Of a DNA stretch of 64,000 nt, positions 36,783 to 44,811 are shown piece by piece. The notes beneath the pieces were generated by a model, which did no database searches, was not told the origin of the DNA, and was given only the letters and a program-made list of their open reading frames with translations. Location of the stretch: positions 372,001-436,000 of the forward strand of contig NC_014506.1 of NCBI RefSeq assembly GCF_000147355.1, in the 5' to 3' direction. How positions within the stretch are numbered: position 1 is the first letter of the stretch; every line of letters begins with the position of its first letter. This stretch comes from Sulfurimonas autotrophica DSM 16294 (GTDB lineage Bacteria; Campylobacterota; Campylobacteria; Campylobacterales; Sulfurimonadaceae). The position numbers and the translations under genes were made by a program.

Positions 36783-37379
36783 TTATAACTCTGATTCGTG
36801 TTTTGCCAAGTACTCAGCAACACCTTCAGTGTCAGCTTTCATACCTTCGTCGCCTTTTTGCCAGCCGGCAGGACAAACTTCACCGAACTCGTCAGTAAAT
36901 TGTTGTGCGTCAATCATTCTTAACATTTCATCAACATTACGTCCAAGTGGTAAATCATTTACTACTGCATGACGTACGATTCCTTTGTCATCGATTAGAA
37001 ATGAACCACGTAGTGCAACTGCATTGTTTAAAAGAACGTCAAAATCACGAGCGATATCTTTTGTTAAGTCTGCAACTAACGGGAAGTTGATACGGCCGAT
37101 TCCACCTTCACTTACAGGAGTTTCTCTCCATGCGAAGTGAGAAAATTGTGAGTCAACTGAAATACCTACAACATTTACACCACGTTTTTGGAACTCTTCA
37201 TATCTGTGAGAAAAGGCAATAATTTCTGACGGACAGACAAAAGTAAAGTCTAGCGGATAAAAGAATACAACCGTACCTTTTTCACCGTAATTTTCACTTA
37301 AAGTAAAGTCTTCAACGATTGAACCGTCAGCTAAAACTGCTGTAGCTGTAAAATCTGGAGCTGGATTTGTTACTAACAT
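36783..37379 (-). CDS. 2-Cys peroxiredoxin
   Basis: 198 residues. Peroxidatic Cys49 (DFTFVCPSE) and resolving Cys169 (EVCPAGW) of a typical AhpC/TSA enzyme. It removes hydrogen peroxide and organic peroxides with thioredoxin. AAGGACATTTAT precedes the ATG. Abundant in microaerophiles of this phylum. Confidence 0.96.
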   Translation of the reverse strand: MLVTNPAPDFTATAVLADGSIVEDFTLSENYGEKGTVVFFYPLDFTFVCPSEIIAFSHRYEEFQKRGVNVVGISVDSQFSHFAWRETPVSEGGIGRINFPLVADLTKDIARDFDVLLNNAVALRGSFLIDDKGIVRHAVVNDLPLGRNVDEMLRMIDAQQFTDEFGEVCPAGWQKGDEGMKADTEGVAEYLAKHESEL

Positions 37380-37486
37380 ATAAATGTCCTTGTATATTAA
37401 TTTTTATCACATAATTCTATCAAAGTTTTGCTAATAGCAAACTGTAATAATGCTCTAAAATTTAAACTAAAGATAATTTTTATTAT

Positions 37487-38434
37487 TTAAGATAAAATCG
37501 CATTAAATAAATATCCGATTGCAATAATACCAAGTCCGACGATACCGAAAAAAGTTGCTATAAGTTTGGTATGTAGAATCTTTTTAAGTATCATCGCTTC
37601 TGGAAGGCTCAATGCCGTGACTGCCATCATAAAGCTTAATGCCGTACCAAGCAGCATACCTTTGTTCGTTAAAACTTCAACAAGCGGCATGATGCCCGCT
37701 GCATTCGAGTACATCGGCACACCCATAACAACAGCTATGAGAACCGCAAAAGGATTGTCTGCTCCTGCATATTTGGCAATAAAATCAGCCGGAATGTAAC
37801 CGTGAATAAAAGCACCCACACCCACACCGACTAAAACATAAAGATATATCTGTTTAAAAATATCAAGTGTATAGTCCCATGCCTCTTTTGCTCTGTCTTT
37901 CATGGTAAGTGTAATTTTGACTTCCTCAAGTTCGCCTTCCATCGGCTTGACATTAAGGAGGATGTATTTTTCCATGCCGAGTTTACCAATGACAAAACCA
38001 CCGGCGATGGCTACAAAAAGTCCAAAACCTATGTAAATAGCCGTAATCTTCCAGCCAAAAAGACCAAAGAGCAGGGCAATTGCCACTTCATTGTTCATCG
38101 GAGCGCTGATAAGAAAGGAAAAAGTCACACCGATGGGAATACGTGCCTGAATGAAGCCTAGAAACAGGGGAATTGCACTACAGCTGCAAAAGGGTGTGAT
38201 GATACCAAAAAGAGCGGCAAGAACATTCCCGTAAAGCTCTGATTTACCCTGCAGGTGAGCACGGACATATTCCGTATTGAAGTGCGTTCTTAAGTATGAA
38301 ACGATAAAGATGATGGTGATAAGCAAAAACCAAATTTTGACCGTATCGTAAATAAAAAAGTTAACAGCATCTCCGAGATGCCCCTCTAAATGTAGTATAT
38401 TATTGGTTAAATAGTCAACGCTCTCTTTCCACAT
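37487..38434 (-). CDS. ArsP-like permease (UPF0718/DUF318)
   Basis: 315 residues, about eight membrane helices. The PFCSCS motif at 81-86 and a second VPMYSNAAGIMPL segment are typical of the permease family that includes ArsP, an exporter of organic trivalent arsenicals. It ends the arsRC-thioredoxin operon, which supports a metalloid role. Other family members have unknown substrates. Confidence 0.85.
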   Translation of the reverse strand: MWKESVDYLTNNILHLEGHLGDAVNFFIYDTVKIWFLLITIIFIVSYLRTHFNTEYVRAHLQGKSELYGNVLAALFGIITPFCSCSAIPLFLGFIQARIPIGVTFSFLISAPMNNEVAIALLFGLFGWKITAIYIGFGLFVAIAGGFVIGKLGMEKYILLNVKPMEGELEEVKITLTMKDRAKEAWDYTLDIFKQIYLYVLVGVGVGAFIHGYIPADFIAKYAGADNPFAVLIAVVMGVPMYSNAAGIMPLVEVLTNKGMLLGTALSFMMAVTALSLPEAMILKKILHTKLIATFFGIVGLGIIAIGYLFNAILS

Positions 38435-38437
38435 GTC

Positions 38438-38671
38438 TTAGCCGTTAATGAGTTTTAAAACTTCATCGACAGTAAGGACTTTGCCAGTGCTTACAACTTG
38501 ACCATCAATTACAAGTCCCGGAGTACTGACTACATTGTACTCCATGATTTTCATGATATCATCCACTTTTTCAATCTGCACAAATTTACCGCTTTTGGCA
38601 ACTGCCTGCTTCACTACTTCTTCCAAAGTTTTACATTTTGTACAGCCTGTGCCGAGTATTTCTATTTTCAT
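38438..38671 (-). CDS. small thioredoxin-like redox protein
   Basis: 77 residues starting at the ATG at 38671 with AGGAAAAAT in front. The active site is C10-T-K-C13, and a cis-proline loop STPGLVI follows. It belongs to the thioredoxin-like proteins often placed beside UPF0718 permeases. Here it could reduce arsenate reductase or the permease. Confidence 0.88.
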   Translation of the reverse strand: MKIEILGTGCTKCKTLEEVVKQAVAKSGKFVQIEKVDDIMKIMEYNVVSTPGLVIDGQVVSTGKVLTVDEVLKLING

Positions 38672-38672
38672 T

Positions 38673-39092
38673 TTATTTTTCCTCACATAATTCTTTTTTA
38701 ATAATTGGCAGCAGTTCTTTTTCCAGTAAATCAAGAGTTTTTTCATACTCTTGCTCTGCTTTGCCGCTTGGGTCTTCAAAGCCGATATGTATTGTCTTCA
38801 CCGCTTTTGGAAACATAGGACAGGTCTCTTTTGCCGCATCACATACAGTCACGACCAAGTCAAAGGGCGTATCTAAAATAGTTTCTATAACTTTGGAGTG
38901 ATACTCATCCCTCCAATAGCCTTTTTTTTCTAAAAGTGCTTGTGCATGAGGGTTTACTTTGCCGCTTGCTTTGACACCTGAACTTTGTGCATGAACACAA
39001 TCACCAATCTTTGCATTGACAAGTGCCTCAGCCATGATAGAACGGCAGCTGTTTCCTGTGCATAGTATTAAAACTTCTTTTTTTTGACTCAT
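38673..39092 (-). CDS. arsC: arsenate reductase, thioredoxin-coupled type
   Basis: 139 residues of the low-molecular-weight phosphatase fold. P-loop CTGNSCRS starts at Cys11, and the redox relay cysteines Cys84 and Cys91 (TVCDAAKETCP) are present, as in the pI258-type enzyme. It reduces arsenate to arsenite. ATG overlaps the arsR stop by 4 bp and the thioredoxin gene follows closely. Confidence 0.94.
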   Translation of the reverse strand: MSQKKEVLILCTGNSCRSIMAEALVNAKIGDCVHAQSSGVKASGKVNPHAQALLEKKGYWRDEYHSKVIETILDTPFDLVVTVCDAAKETCPMFPKAVKTIHIGFEDPSGKAEQEYEKTLDLLEKELLPIIKKELCEEK

Positions 39093-39412
39093 ATTTTACA
39101 TTCTCCGTTTTGTGATGATTTTTTTATAGGCGGCAGCTGTATATCCAAATGCCTTATCTCTTCTAACGCTTCTGTGCGAAACCTGTCAAGAGGTGAACGA
39201 ATAGCATAATATGCCCAAGTTCCTTTACGCTCAACTCTTAAAAATCCGGCCTCTTTTAAAATTTTCAGATGTCGTGAAAGACGTGACTGAATCATATCAA
39301 GAGAGTCTTGCAAATCGCAAACACAACACTCCCCGTATTCATCTAAAAATCGTAGTAAAAGCACCCGTGTTTCATCATTTAAGGCTGAAACTGTTTTTAA
39401 AAATATTTCCAT
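39089..39412 (-). CDS. arsR: ArsR-family metalloregulator
   Basis: 107 residues, winged helix. Cysteines 29, 30 and 32 (GECCVCDL) form the arsenite-binding site at the start of the DNA-recognition helix region (QSRLSRHLKILKEAG). It should release DNA when arsenite binds. GGAG site before ATG. A perfect palindrome lies 43 bases upstream. Confidence 0.95.
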   Translation of the reverse strand: MEIFLKTVSALNDETRVLLLRFLDEYGECCVCDLQDSLDMIQSRLSRHLKILKEAGFLRVERKGTWAYYAIRSPLDRFRTEALEEIRHLDIQLPPIKKSSQNGECKI

Positions 39413-39430
39413 GTTTACTCCATTTGTAAA

Positions 39431-39436
39431 ATTATA
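39431..39436 (-). promoter_or_regulatory. -10 box of arsR operon
   Basis: TATAAT on the minus strand, about 19 bases before the arsR ATG and 18 bases from the palindrome that occupies the -35 position. Confidence 0.6.
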
Positions 39437-39454
39437 TCAGAATTAAGTTTTAAT

Positions 39455-39470
39455 ATCAAGATATCTTGAT
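39455..39470. promoter_or_regulatory. ArsR operator palindrome
   Basis: ATCAAGATATCTTGAT, a perfect 16-bp palindrome of the ATCAA-TTGAT type recognised by ArsR proteins. It lies about 18 bases from the -10 box of arsR (39431-39436) and of arsB (TATAGT at 39489-39494), covering both -35 positions. Confidence 0.75.
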
Positions 39471-39525
39471 TTATGGATTTTATTTAGTTATAGTTTCACT
39501 ATTATTATATAAAAGAGGTATAACT

Positions 39526-40788
39526 ATGGCATTGGCATTTGGTTTATTTTTAGTAACACTGGTCTTTATTATTTGGCAGCCCAAGGGCTTACAAATTGGA
39601 ACTACTGCGGTAATTGGCGCAATAGTTGCAATAGTTTTGGGTATCGTAAGTTTTGATGATGTTATCACCGTTATAGACATCGTCTGGGATGCAACTCTTG
39701 CTTTTATAGGTATTATCATATTATCAATGGTCCTTGATGAAATAGGCTTTTTTGAGTGGGCAGCCATTAAGATGGCACGTTTAAGCGGTGGAAGCGGCAA
39801 TAAAATGTTTGTCTATATTTTACTTCTCGGTGCTGTTGTGGCAGCTTTTTTTGCCAATGACGGTGCTGCTTTGATTTTGACGCCTATTTTGCTGGCAAAA
39901 ATGAAATACCTTAAAATGAAACCGCTTCCGATTTTTGCTTTTTTAATGGCAGGCGGTTTTATCGGTGATGCTGCGTCAAATCCGCTTGTTATTTCAAACC
40001 TTACAAACATTGTGACAGTGGGATATTTTGATATTGGTTTTGTAGAATATGCTAAAAATATGTTCCTGCCAAACCTGCTGAGTATTATGGCTTCCATTGC
40101 AATTTTATGGGTTTACTTTAGAAAAGATATCCCTTTACATGTAAACGTAGATGAACTCCCTCAAGCTGCTTCTGTCATTAAAAATCAAACAATGTTTAAA
40201 TTTTCTTGGGGTTTCCTGGCACTTCTAATGGGTGGCTACTTTATAGGGGATAGACTGCATTTACCCGTTTCAGTCTTTGCTCTTGGCGGTGCTTTACTCT
40301 TTTTGGCAATCGCAAACCATTATAAAGCAGTTAAACCGATTATGACAATAAAAGCCGCACCCTGGCAAGTTGTATGGTTTAGTATCGGGCTGTATGTTGT
40401 AGTGTACGGCTTAAAAAATGCAGGGCTGACAGACATCATTGCTTCATGGATTGAATTACTCATTGCGCAGGGGGAAGTTGCTGCCGTCATCGGTACAGGC
40501 TTTTTATCGGCTCTAATCAGTTCCATAATGAACAATATGCCGACAATCATGATAATGGACATCGCCATAGACAAAGTTGGTTACGCTGGACATGAAGCAC
40601 TGGTTTATGCAAATATTTTAGGCTCAAATCTTGGACCGAAAATGACACCGATAGGTTCTCTTGCAACACTTCTATGGTTACATGTACTCGCACAAAAAGG
40701 TGTCAAAATCGGCTGGGGTGAGTATATGAAAGTAGGACTTGTTGTTACACCTCCAGTGTTATTTATTGCATTATTAGGTTTAATTTAA
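39526..40788 (+). CDS. arsB: ArsB arsenite efflux permease
   Basis: 420 residues from the ATG at 39526, chosen for the AGAGG site before it. Eleven to twelve membrane helices with the ArsB-type segments FFANDGAALILTPI, GFIGDAASNPLVISNLTN and MNNMPTIMIMDIAI. It expels arsenite. Divergent from arsRC and sharing their operator. Confidence 0.93.
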   Translation: MALAFGLFLVTLVFIIWQPKGLQIGTTAVIGAIVAIVLGIVSFDDVITVIDIVWDATLAFIGIIILSMVLDEIGFFEWAAIKMARLSGGSGNKMFVYILLLGAVVAAFFANDGAALILTPILLAKMKYLKMKPLPIFAFLMAGGFIGDAASNPLVISNLTNIVTVGYFDIGFVEYAKNMFLPNLLSIMASIAILWVYFRKDIPLHVNVDELPQAASVIKNQTMFKFSWGFLALLMGGYFIGDRLHLPVSVFALGGALLFLAIANHYKAVKPIMTIKAAPWQVVWFSIGLYVVVYGLKNAGLTDIIASWIELLIAQGEVAAVIGTGFLSALISSIMNNMPTIMIMDIAIDKVGYAGHEALVYANILGSNLGPKMTPIGSLATLLWLHVLAQKGVKIGWGEYMKVGLVVTPPVLFIALLGLI

Positions 40789-40813
40789 GCCAATATGATG
40801 TAGCATAGTAATT

Positions 40814-41785
40814 ATGAAAATAAAATTACTTGCTTTATCCTTACTATTATTTATTTCTTTACGCGCAGATGAATATTCCTTTGTTGTGTATAATGATTTC
40901 TTCGCAGGAGAAGACGGGCATTTTACTAACGGTGTATCTTTGTCCTGGCTTGAAGATAATGAAGAAAATTCATATACAAATTTTTTAACAGCATCACTTG
41001 GCACTCTTTCATTTCCTCTTGAGAACTCCAAAAACTACAATGCAGGCTTGAGTATCAACCAAATTATATTAACGCCGATTAATACAGAAAAAGCAACACC
41101 CCAATATAATGATTTGCCTTATGCAGGTTACTTGTCCCTTGCAACGTATCTTTTTGAATGGGATTCTTACAGTTTTAATGAATACAGTATAGAAATAGGC
41201 GTTGTAGGGAAAGAATCAGGGGCTGAGTATGTACAAAATAAATTCCATAAAATTATAGGTAATGACGAATCAAAAGGCTGGAACACGCAACTTGGAACAA
41301 GATACACTTTTAACCTCTTTTTCCACCATGGTGTAAAGCCGTGGCAGGGTAAAATCGGACAAAATCTGCAAGCGGACTGGTTTTATCATTATGGTGCGAC
41401 GCTTGGGACTTTTGATGTATCGGGTTTTGGAGGAACTGCTTTTAGAATAGGACAAAATTATGTCCATAACTTCAACTCTCATTATCCCTATTTAAAAGAA
41501 GAGGCCGGTTTGGTAAGTGTTGATGGATTAAAGCAGGGCTTTGGGTGGTCTGTGAGTGCAGGTGCCGACGGGGAATATTTAGCGTATTCATATGTATTTA
41601 ACAAGGCTAAAAATGACGGGTATGCTGTGCATATTGAAGGCTTAAGTGCTGTGGCAAATCTCTCTGCAAGTTTGTATTACAATCATCATAAATTTCGTTT
41701 TTTCTATGAAATTCCTTCACACTATATAAAAGAAGAAAGAGGCGTCAATATTTTTGGCGGATTTATGTACTCCTATAAATTTTAA
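40814..41785 (+). CDS. LpxR-like outer-membrane lipid A deacylase family protein
   Basis: 323 residues with a signal peptide (ends SLRA). The mature N-terminus, YNDFFAGEDGHFTNGVSLSW, carries the N-D and T-N-G residues of the LpxR (DUF2219) active site, and the protein ends MYSYKF as a beta-barrel should. LpxR removes 3'-acyl chains from lipid A. Activity here is inferred from these residues only. Confidence 0.82.
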   Translation: MKIKLLALSLLLFISLRADEYSFVVYNDFFAGEDGHFTNGVSLSWLEDNEENSYTNFLTASLGTLSFPLENSKNYNAGLSINQIILTPINTEKATPQYNDLPYAGYLSLATYLFEWDSYSFNEYSIEIGVVGKESGAEYVQNKFHKIIGNDESKGWNTQLGTRYTFNLFFHHGVKPWQGKIGQNLQADWFYHYGATLGTFDVSGFGGTAFRIGQNYVHNFNSHYPYLKEEAGLVSVDGLKQGFGWSVSAGADGEYLAYSYVFNKAKNDGYAVHIEGLSAVANLSASLYYNHHKFRFFYEIPSHYIKEERGVNIFGGFMYSYKF

Positions 41786-41815
41786 TTTTTTAGCATTAAT
41801 TTATTTTTTCTCTGC

Positions 41816-41835
41816 TATAATTAACTAAATAGTTA
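41816..41835. promoter_or_regulatory. promoter and TetR operator of efflux operon
   Basis: TATAAT (41816-41821) is followed directly by TAACTA-AA-TAGTTA (41822-41835), a perfect 6-2-6 inverted repeat covering the transcription start. Bound TetR would block the operon. Confidence 0.65.
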
Positions 41836-41860
41836 GTTATGCGCAATGAGGGAGAAAAAA

Positions 41861-42490
41861 ATGGCAAAACAAAAACGTGATGCAGAAGCAACAAAGGCAA
41901 AAATTTTGACAAGTGCGATTGCACTGTTTTCAAAAAACGGCTTTGATGCTACGACAGCCGATGATATAGCTAAAGAAAGTCAAGTCAATAAAGCATTGAT
42001 TTACTACTACTTTAAAAATAAAGCAGGTCTTTATGAAACTGTGATGAGCAGCTTGTTTAACTCTATATATGAAGAGGTAATTAAAGCTGAAAAATGTTGT
42101 GACTCAATTACATCAGAGTTGCATGCGTTTATAGAGACCTATGCAAACTACGCGCAAAAACATCCTTATTTCCCTGCATTGTTACTACGAGAACTCAGCG
42201 ACAGCGGAGCACATCTGCCTGAGATGATGTTTGCAAGCATGCGAAGACTCTTTTTGCTTTTGAGCGATATTTTGCGTCGTGGTGAAGCAGAAGGTGTGTT
42301 TAAAAAATCTATTCCGATGGTGCTTCATTTTATGATTATAGGGAGTTTAAATCTTTTGGTGACAACTCAGCCTTTGCGCAAACAAGCAGCACAAATGGAC
42401 AGTGAAGTTGATACCTGCAGTGAGTGCCCTATGGATGAAATAGCAGAGTATATTTTTAACACGGTGAAAGCCGCTTTGGAGGTTAATTAA
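41861..42490 (+). CDS. TetR-family regulator
   Basis: 209 residues from the ATG at 41861, preceded by GAGGGAG; an ATG at 41846 is less likely. Helix-turn-helix near 10-55 (NGFDATTADDIAKESQVNKALIYYYF, shortened here to its pattern of TADDIA and ALIYYYFKNK). The C-terminal ligand domain is unassigned. It starts a TolC-MFP-RND operon and probably represses it. The TolC-type gene begins on the next base after its stop. Confidence 0.92.
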   Translation: MAKQKRDAEATKAKILTSAIALFSKNGFDATTADDIAKESQVNKALIYYYFKNKAGLYETVMSSLFNSIYEEVIKAEKCCDSITSELHAFIETYANYAQKHPYFPALLLRELSDSGAHLPEMMFASMRRLFLLLSDILRRGEAEGVFKKSIPMVLHFMIIGSLNLLVTTQPLRKQAAQMDSEVDTCSECPMDEIAEYIFNTVKAALEVN

Positions 42491-43762
42491 ATGAAAAAAA
42501 TAATTTTATCTTTGGCAGTTCCTTTTGTGATGTACGCACAAAACCTGTCCCAACTCTTTGATGCACTTAAAGTCCATTCACAAACAAAGTCAGACGAAAT
42601 AGCGGTACAAAAGAGCGAAGTGCAACAAGATTTAGTCTATGCAAATTTATATCCAAAAGTGAATTTATTTGGTAGTTTTGACAACTACTCAAGTCCGACA
42701 AATATGAAACCAATAGCACCAAATGTTTTGAAGCCAATGCTTTCAGATCAGTCTATAGCACAGCCATATAGCTATAATATTTACAAAACAGGTGCTAACT
42801 TCACTATGCCAATTTTTGTCAAGTTTATTTATACAGCGGCAGACAAAGCAAAAGCACTGCAAAAAAGTGCAAAGGCAAAAAAGCATATAAATCTTTTGAA
42901 AAATGAAGCGCTTATAGTAGGCGCGAATGCAAATTATTTATATCTTGATTCACTGCTTAAAGCTTTACATGTAAAAGAAGAATCATTGCAGGAGACTCAA
43001 AAAACAACACAGATAAAAGTTGACAACGGCAGAGCACCGGAGTCGGCACTCTATAAAATAAACGATGCACTTAATCAGGTGGCAATTGCAAAAAATAACA
43101 TACAATTGGAAAAGAAAAAGCTTATAAGTACAATTCAAACATTGACAGGCATAGTTCTTGATAAACCGGTGTCTATGCATGAACTTGCATCATTTAGCAA
43201 AGGACAAATGGGTGCACTACAGCCGTTGCAGGACAAACTTCGCGCAGACAGACTGGGTATAAAAGCTGAAAAAGAGAAACTCTACCCGACGCTTGTCGCA
43301 CATGGCAATTATGCTTTTTCAAAAGCAACCGCTTATAATAATGACAAAGATGTCAATGAAGAGTATGGCAATGTCGGCGTTGTTTTAAATATTCCTCTTT
43401 TGGCAATGGACAGTTATGCTAGCATAAAACTCTCTCAAATAGAGCTGCGTGCAGGTGAAATAGAACTCGCAAAACTTTCAGATGAACTCACGGCTCAGGC
43501 AAAAATGCTTGAAGACTCACTGGAACTTTTGAAAAACTCACAAAAATTGTATGTACACAGTGTTGAAGATAAGAAAAAACTTTTAGAAATCGCGAAAGTA
43601 AATTATAACAGTGGCAGACTCTCAACAGAAGAGTATTTACGATATGAAGATGATGTTGTTTCGCAAGAAGCAAATTTATACAAAATAGAGGCAACAAGGT
43701 GGCAGACGCTTATGCAGTTGGCAGTGATATATGCAAATAATATAGAGGAGATGGTTCAATGA
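42491..43762 (+). CDS. TolC-like outer-membrane efflux protein
   Basis: 423 residues with a signal peptide (ends VMYA) and the long helical hairpins of the OEP family, for example VDNGRAPESALYKINDALNQ and VNYNSGRLSTEEYLRYED. It would form the outer-membrane duct of the pump. Its stop overlaps the adaptor start by 4 bp (ATGA). Confidence 0.92.
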   Translation: MKKIILSLAVPFVMYAQNLSQLFDALKVHSQTKSDEIAVQKSEVQQDLVYANLYPKVNLFGSFDNYSSPTNMKPIAPNVLKPMLSDQSIAQPYSYNIYKTGANFTMPIFVKFIYTAADKAKALQKSAKAKKHINLLKNEALIVGANANYLYLDSLLKALHVKEESLQETQKTTQIKVDNGRAPESALYKINDALNQVAIAKNNIQLEKKKLISTIQTLTGIVLDKPVSMHELASFSKGQMGALQPLQDKLRADRLGIKAEKEKLYPTLVAHGNYAFSKATAYNNDKDVNEEYGNVGVVLNIPLLAMDSYASIKLSQIELRAGEIELAKLSDELTAQAKMLEDSLELLKNSQKLYVHSVEDKKKLLEIAKVNYNSGRLSTEEYLRYEDDVVSQEANLYKIEATRWQTLMQLAVIYANNIEEMVQ

Positions 43763-44808
43763 GTAAAATAGTAAAAATAGGTTTGGGTGTTGTTGTTACA
43801 GTAGCACTGGTAGTTGGGGGTGTAAAGGCAGTTAAAAATGCACAGGCAAAAGACAAAGCAACTCCAAAAGCAAAAATTTACCCTGTAGTTGTTTCAAAAA
43901 TGAATCCGAAAATGTCACAGGTACAACTGACACTGCCGTATTTGGCAGAAGTGGCAAATGACAAAGATGTAAAACTTTCAGCAAGAATTGCAGCAAGAAT
44001 TATGAAAATTATGCCAAGCGGGTCACGTGTCAAAAAAGGTGATTTGCTTATAAAGCTTGACACGACAAGTATAGAAAGTTCGCTCTCAAGTGTAAAAGAA
44101 CAGCTTCACTCTGCCCAAATTACTCTGCAAAATTTAGAGCGTACTCATGGGAGAACGCTTGATCTCCTAAAAGTAAAAGGTGCGTCCATCGAGGAGTCGC
44201 AAAAAGAAGAGAGTATGATAGCAAGCGCGCAGGCTGCACTCAATGCCCTCAAACAAAAAGAGATAGAGCTTAGAAACAATCTCTCCTATGCGACCATCAC
44301 TTCCCCTGTGGATGGTGTCATAGCAAAAACATTTGCAAATCAGGGTGCTATCAGTGCTCCGGGAAAACCTCTTGTGGCTATCAGCTCCAAAAACGGATTT
44401 TTTCTTTTAGTGAGAGTTCCGAGTGATTTACCAATAAAAGGTGTAGAATTTAGCGGTAAAAAGTATGATGCTACTGCTCTTGGCAGTACTTTTAACGGTT
44501 TGTCTGAGTATAAAGTATATACAGGCAATACAAATTTGACAAGCGGAGACAGAGTTGAGGTCAATGTGCTTGTATTTAATGCAAAAGCAATTCTTTTGCC
44601 TTTTGATGCACTGCTGAACCGAAACGGCAAAAGTTATGTGCTTGTTATTTCGGGGAATAAAGCAAATGCCGAGGAAGTGCATATTATTCAAAGTGCACAG
44701 CAGGGCGTTGTTGTTTCTGATAATCTTGAGGGAAAAAATATTGTTGTGGCAAAACCGGATATTTTGTTAAAACTTACAAGCGGTTACAGTTTAAAAGTAA
44801 AGGACTAA
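43759..44808 (+). CDS. RND efflux periplasmic adaptor
   Basis: 349 residues, N-terminal anchor (about 5-25). A lipoyl-type domain flanks a coiled-coil hairpin (about 105-170), with the usual phrases VKKGDLLIKLDT and TITSPVDGVIAKTFANQGAI. It joins pump and duct. Confidence 0.93.
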   Translation: MSKIVKIGLGVVVTVALVVGGVKAVKNAQAKDKATPKAKIYPVVVSKMNPKMSQVQLTLPYLAEVANDKDVKLSARIAARIMKIMPSGSRVKKGDLLIKLDTTSIESSLSSVKEQLHSAQITLQNLERTHGRTLDLLKVKGASIEESQKEESMIASAQAALNALKQKEIELRNNLSYATITSPVDGVIAKTFANQGAISAPGKPLVAISSKNGFFLLVRVPSDLPIKGVEFSGKKYDATALGSTFNGLSEYKVYTGNTNLTSGDRVEVNVLVFNAKAILLPFDALLNRNGKSYVLVISGNKANAEEVHIIQSAQQGVVVSDNLEGKNIVVAKPDILLKLTSGYSLKVKD

Positions 44809-44811
44809 AAA

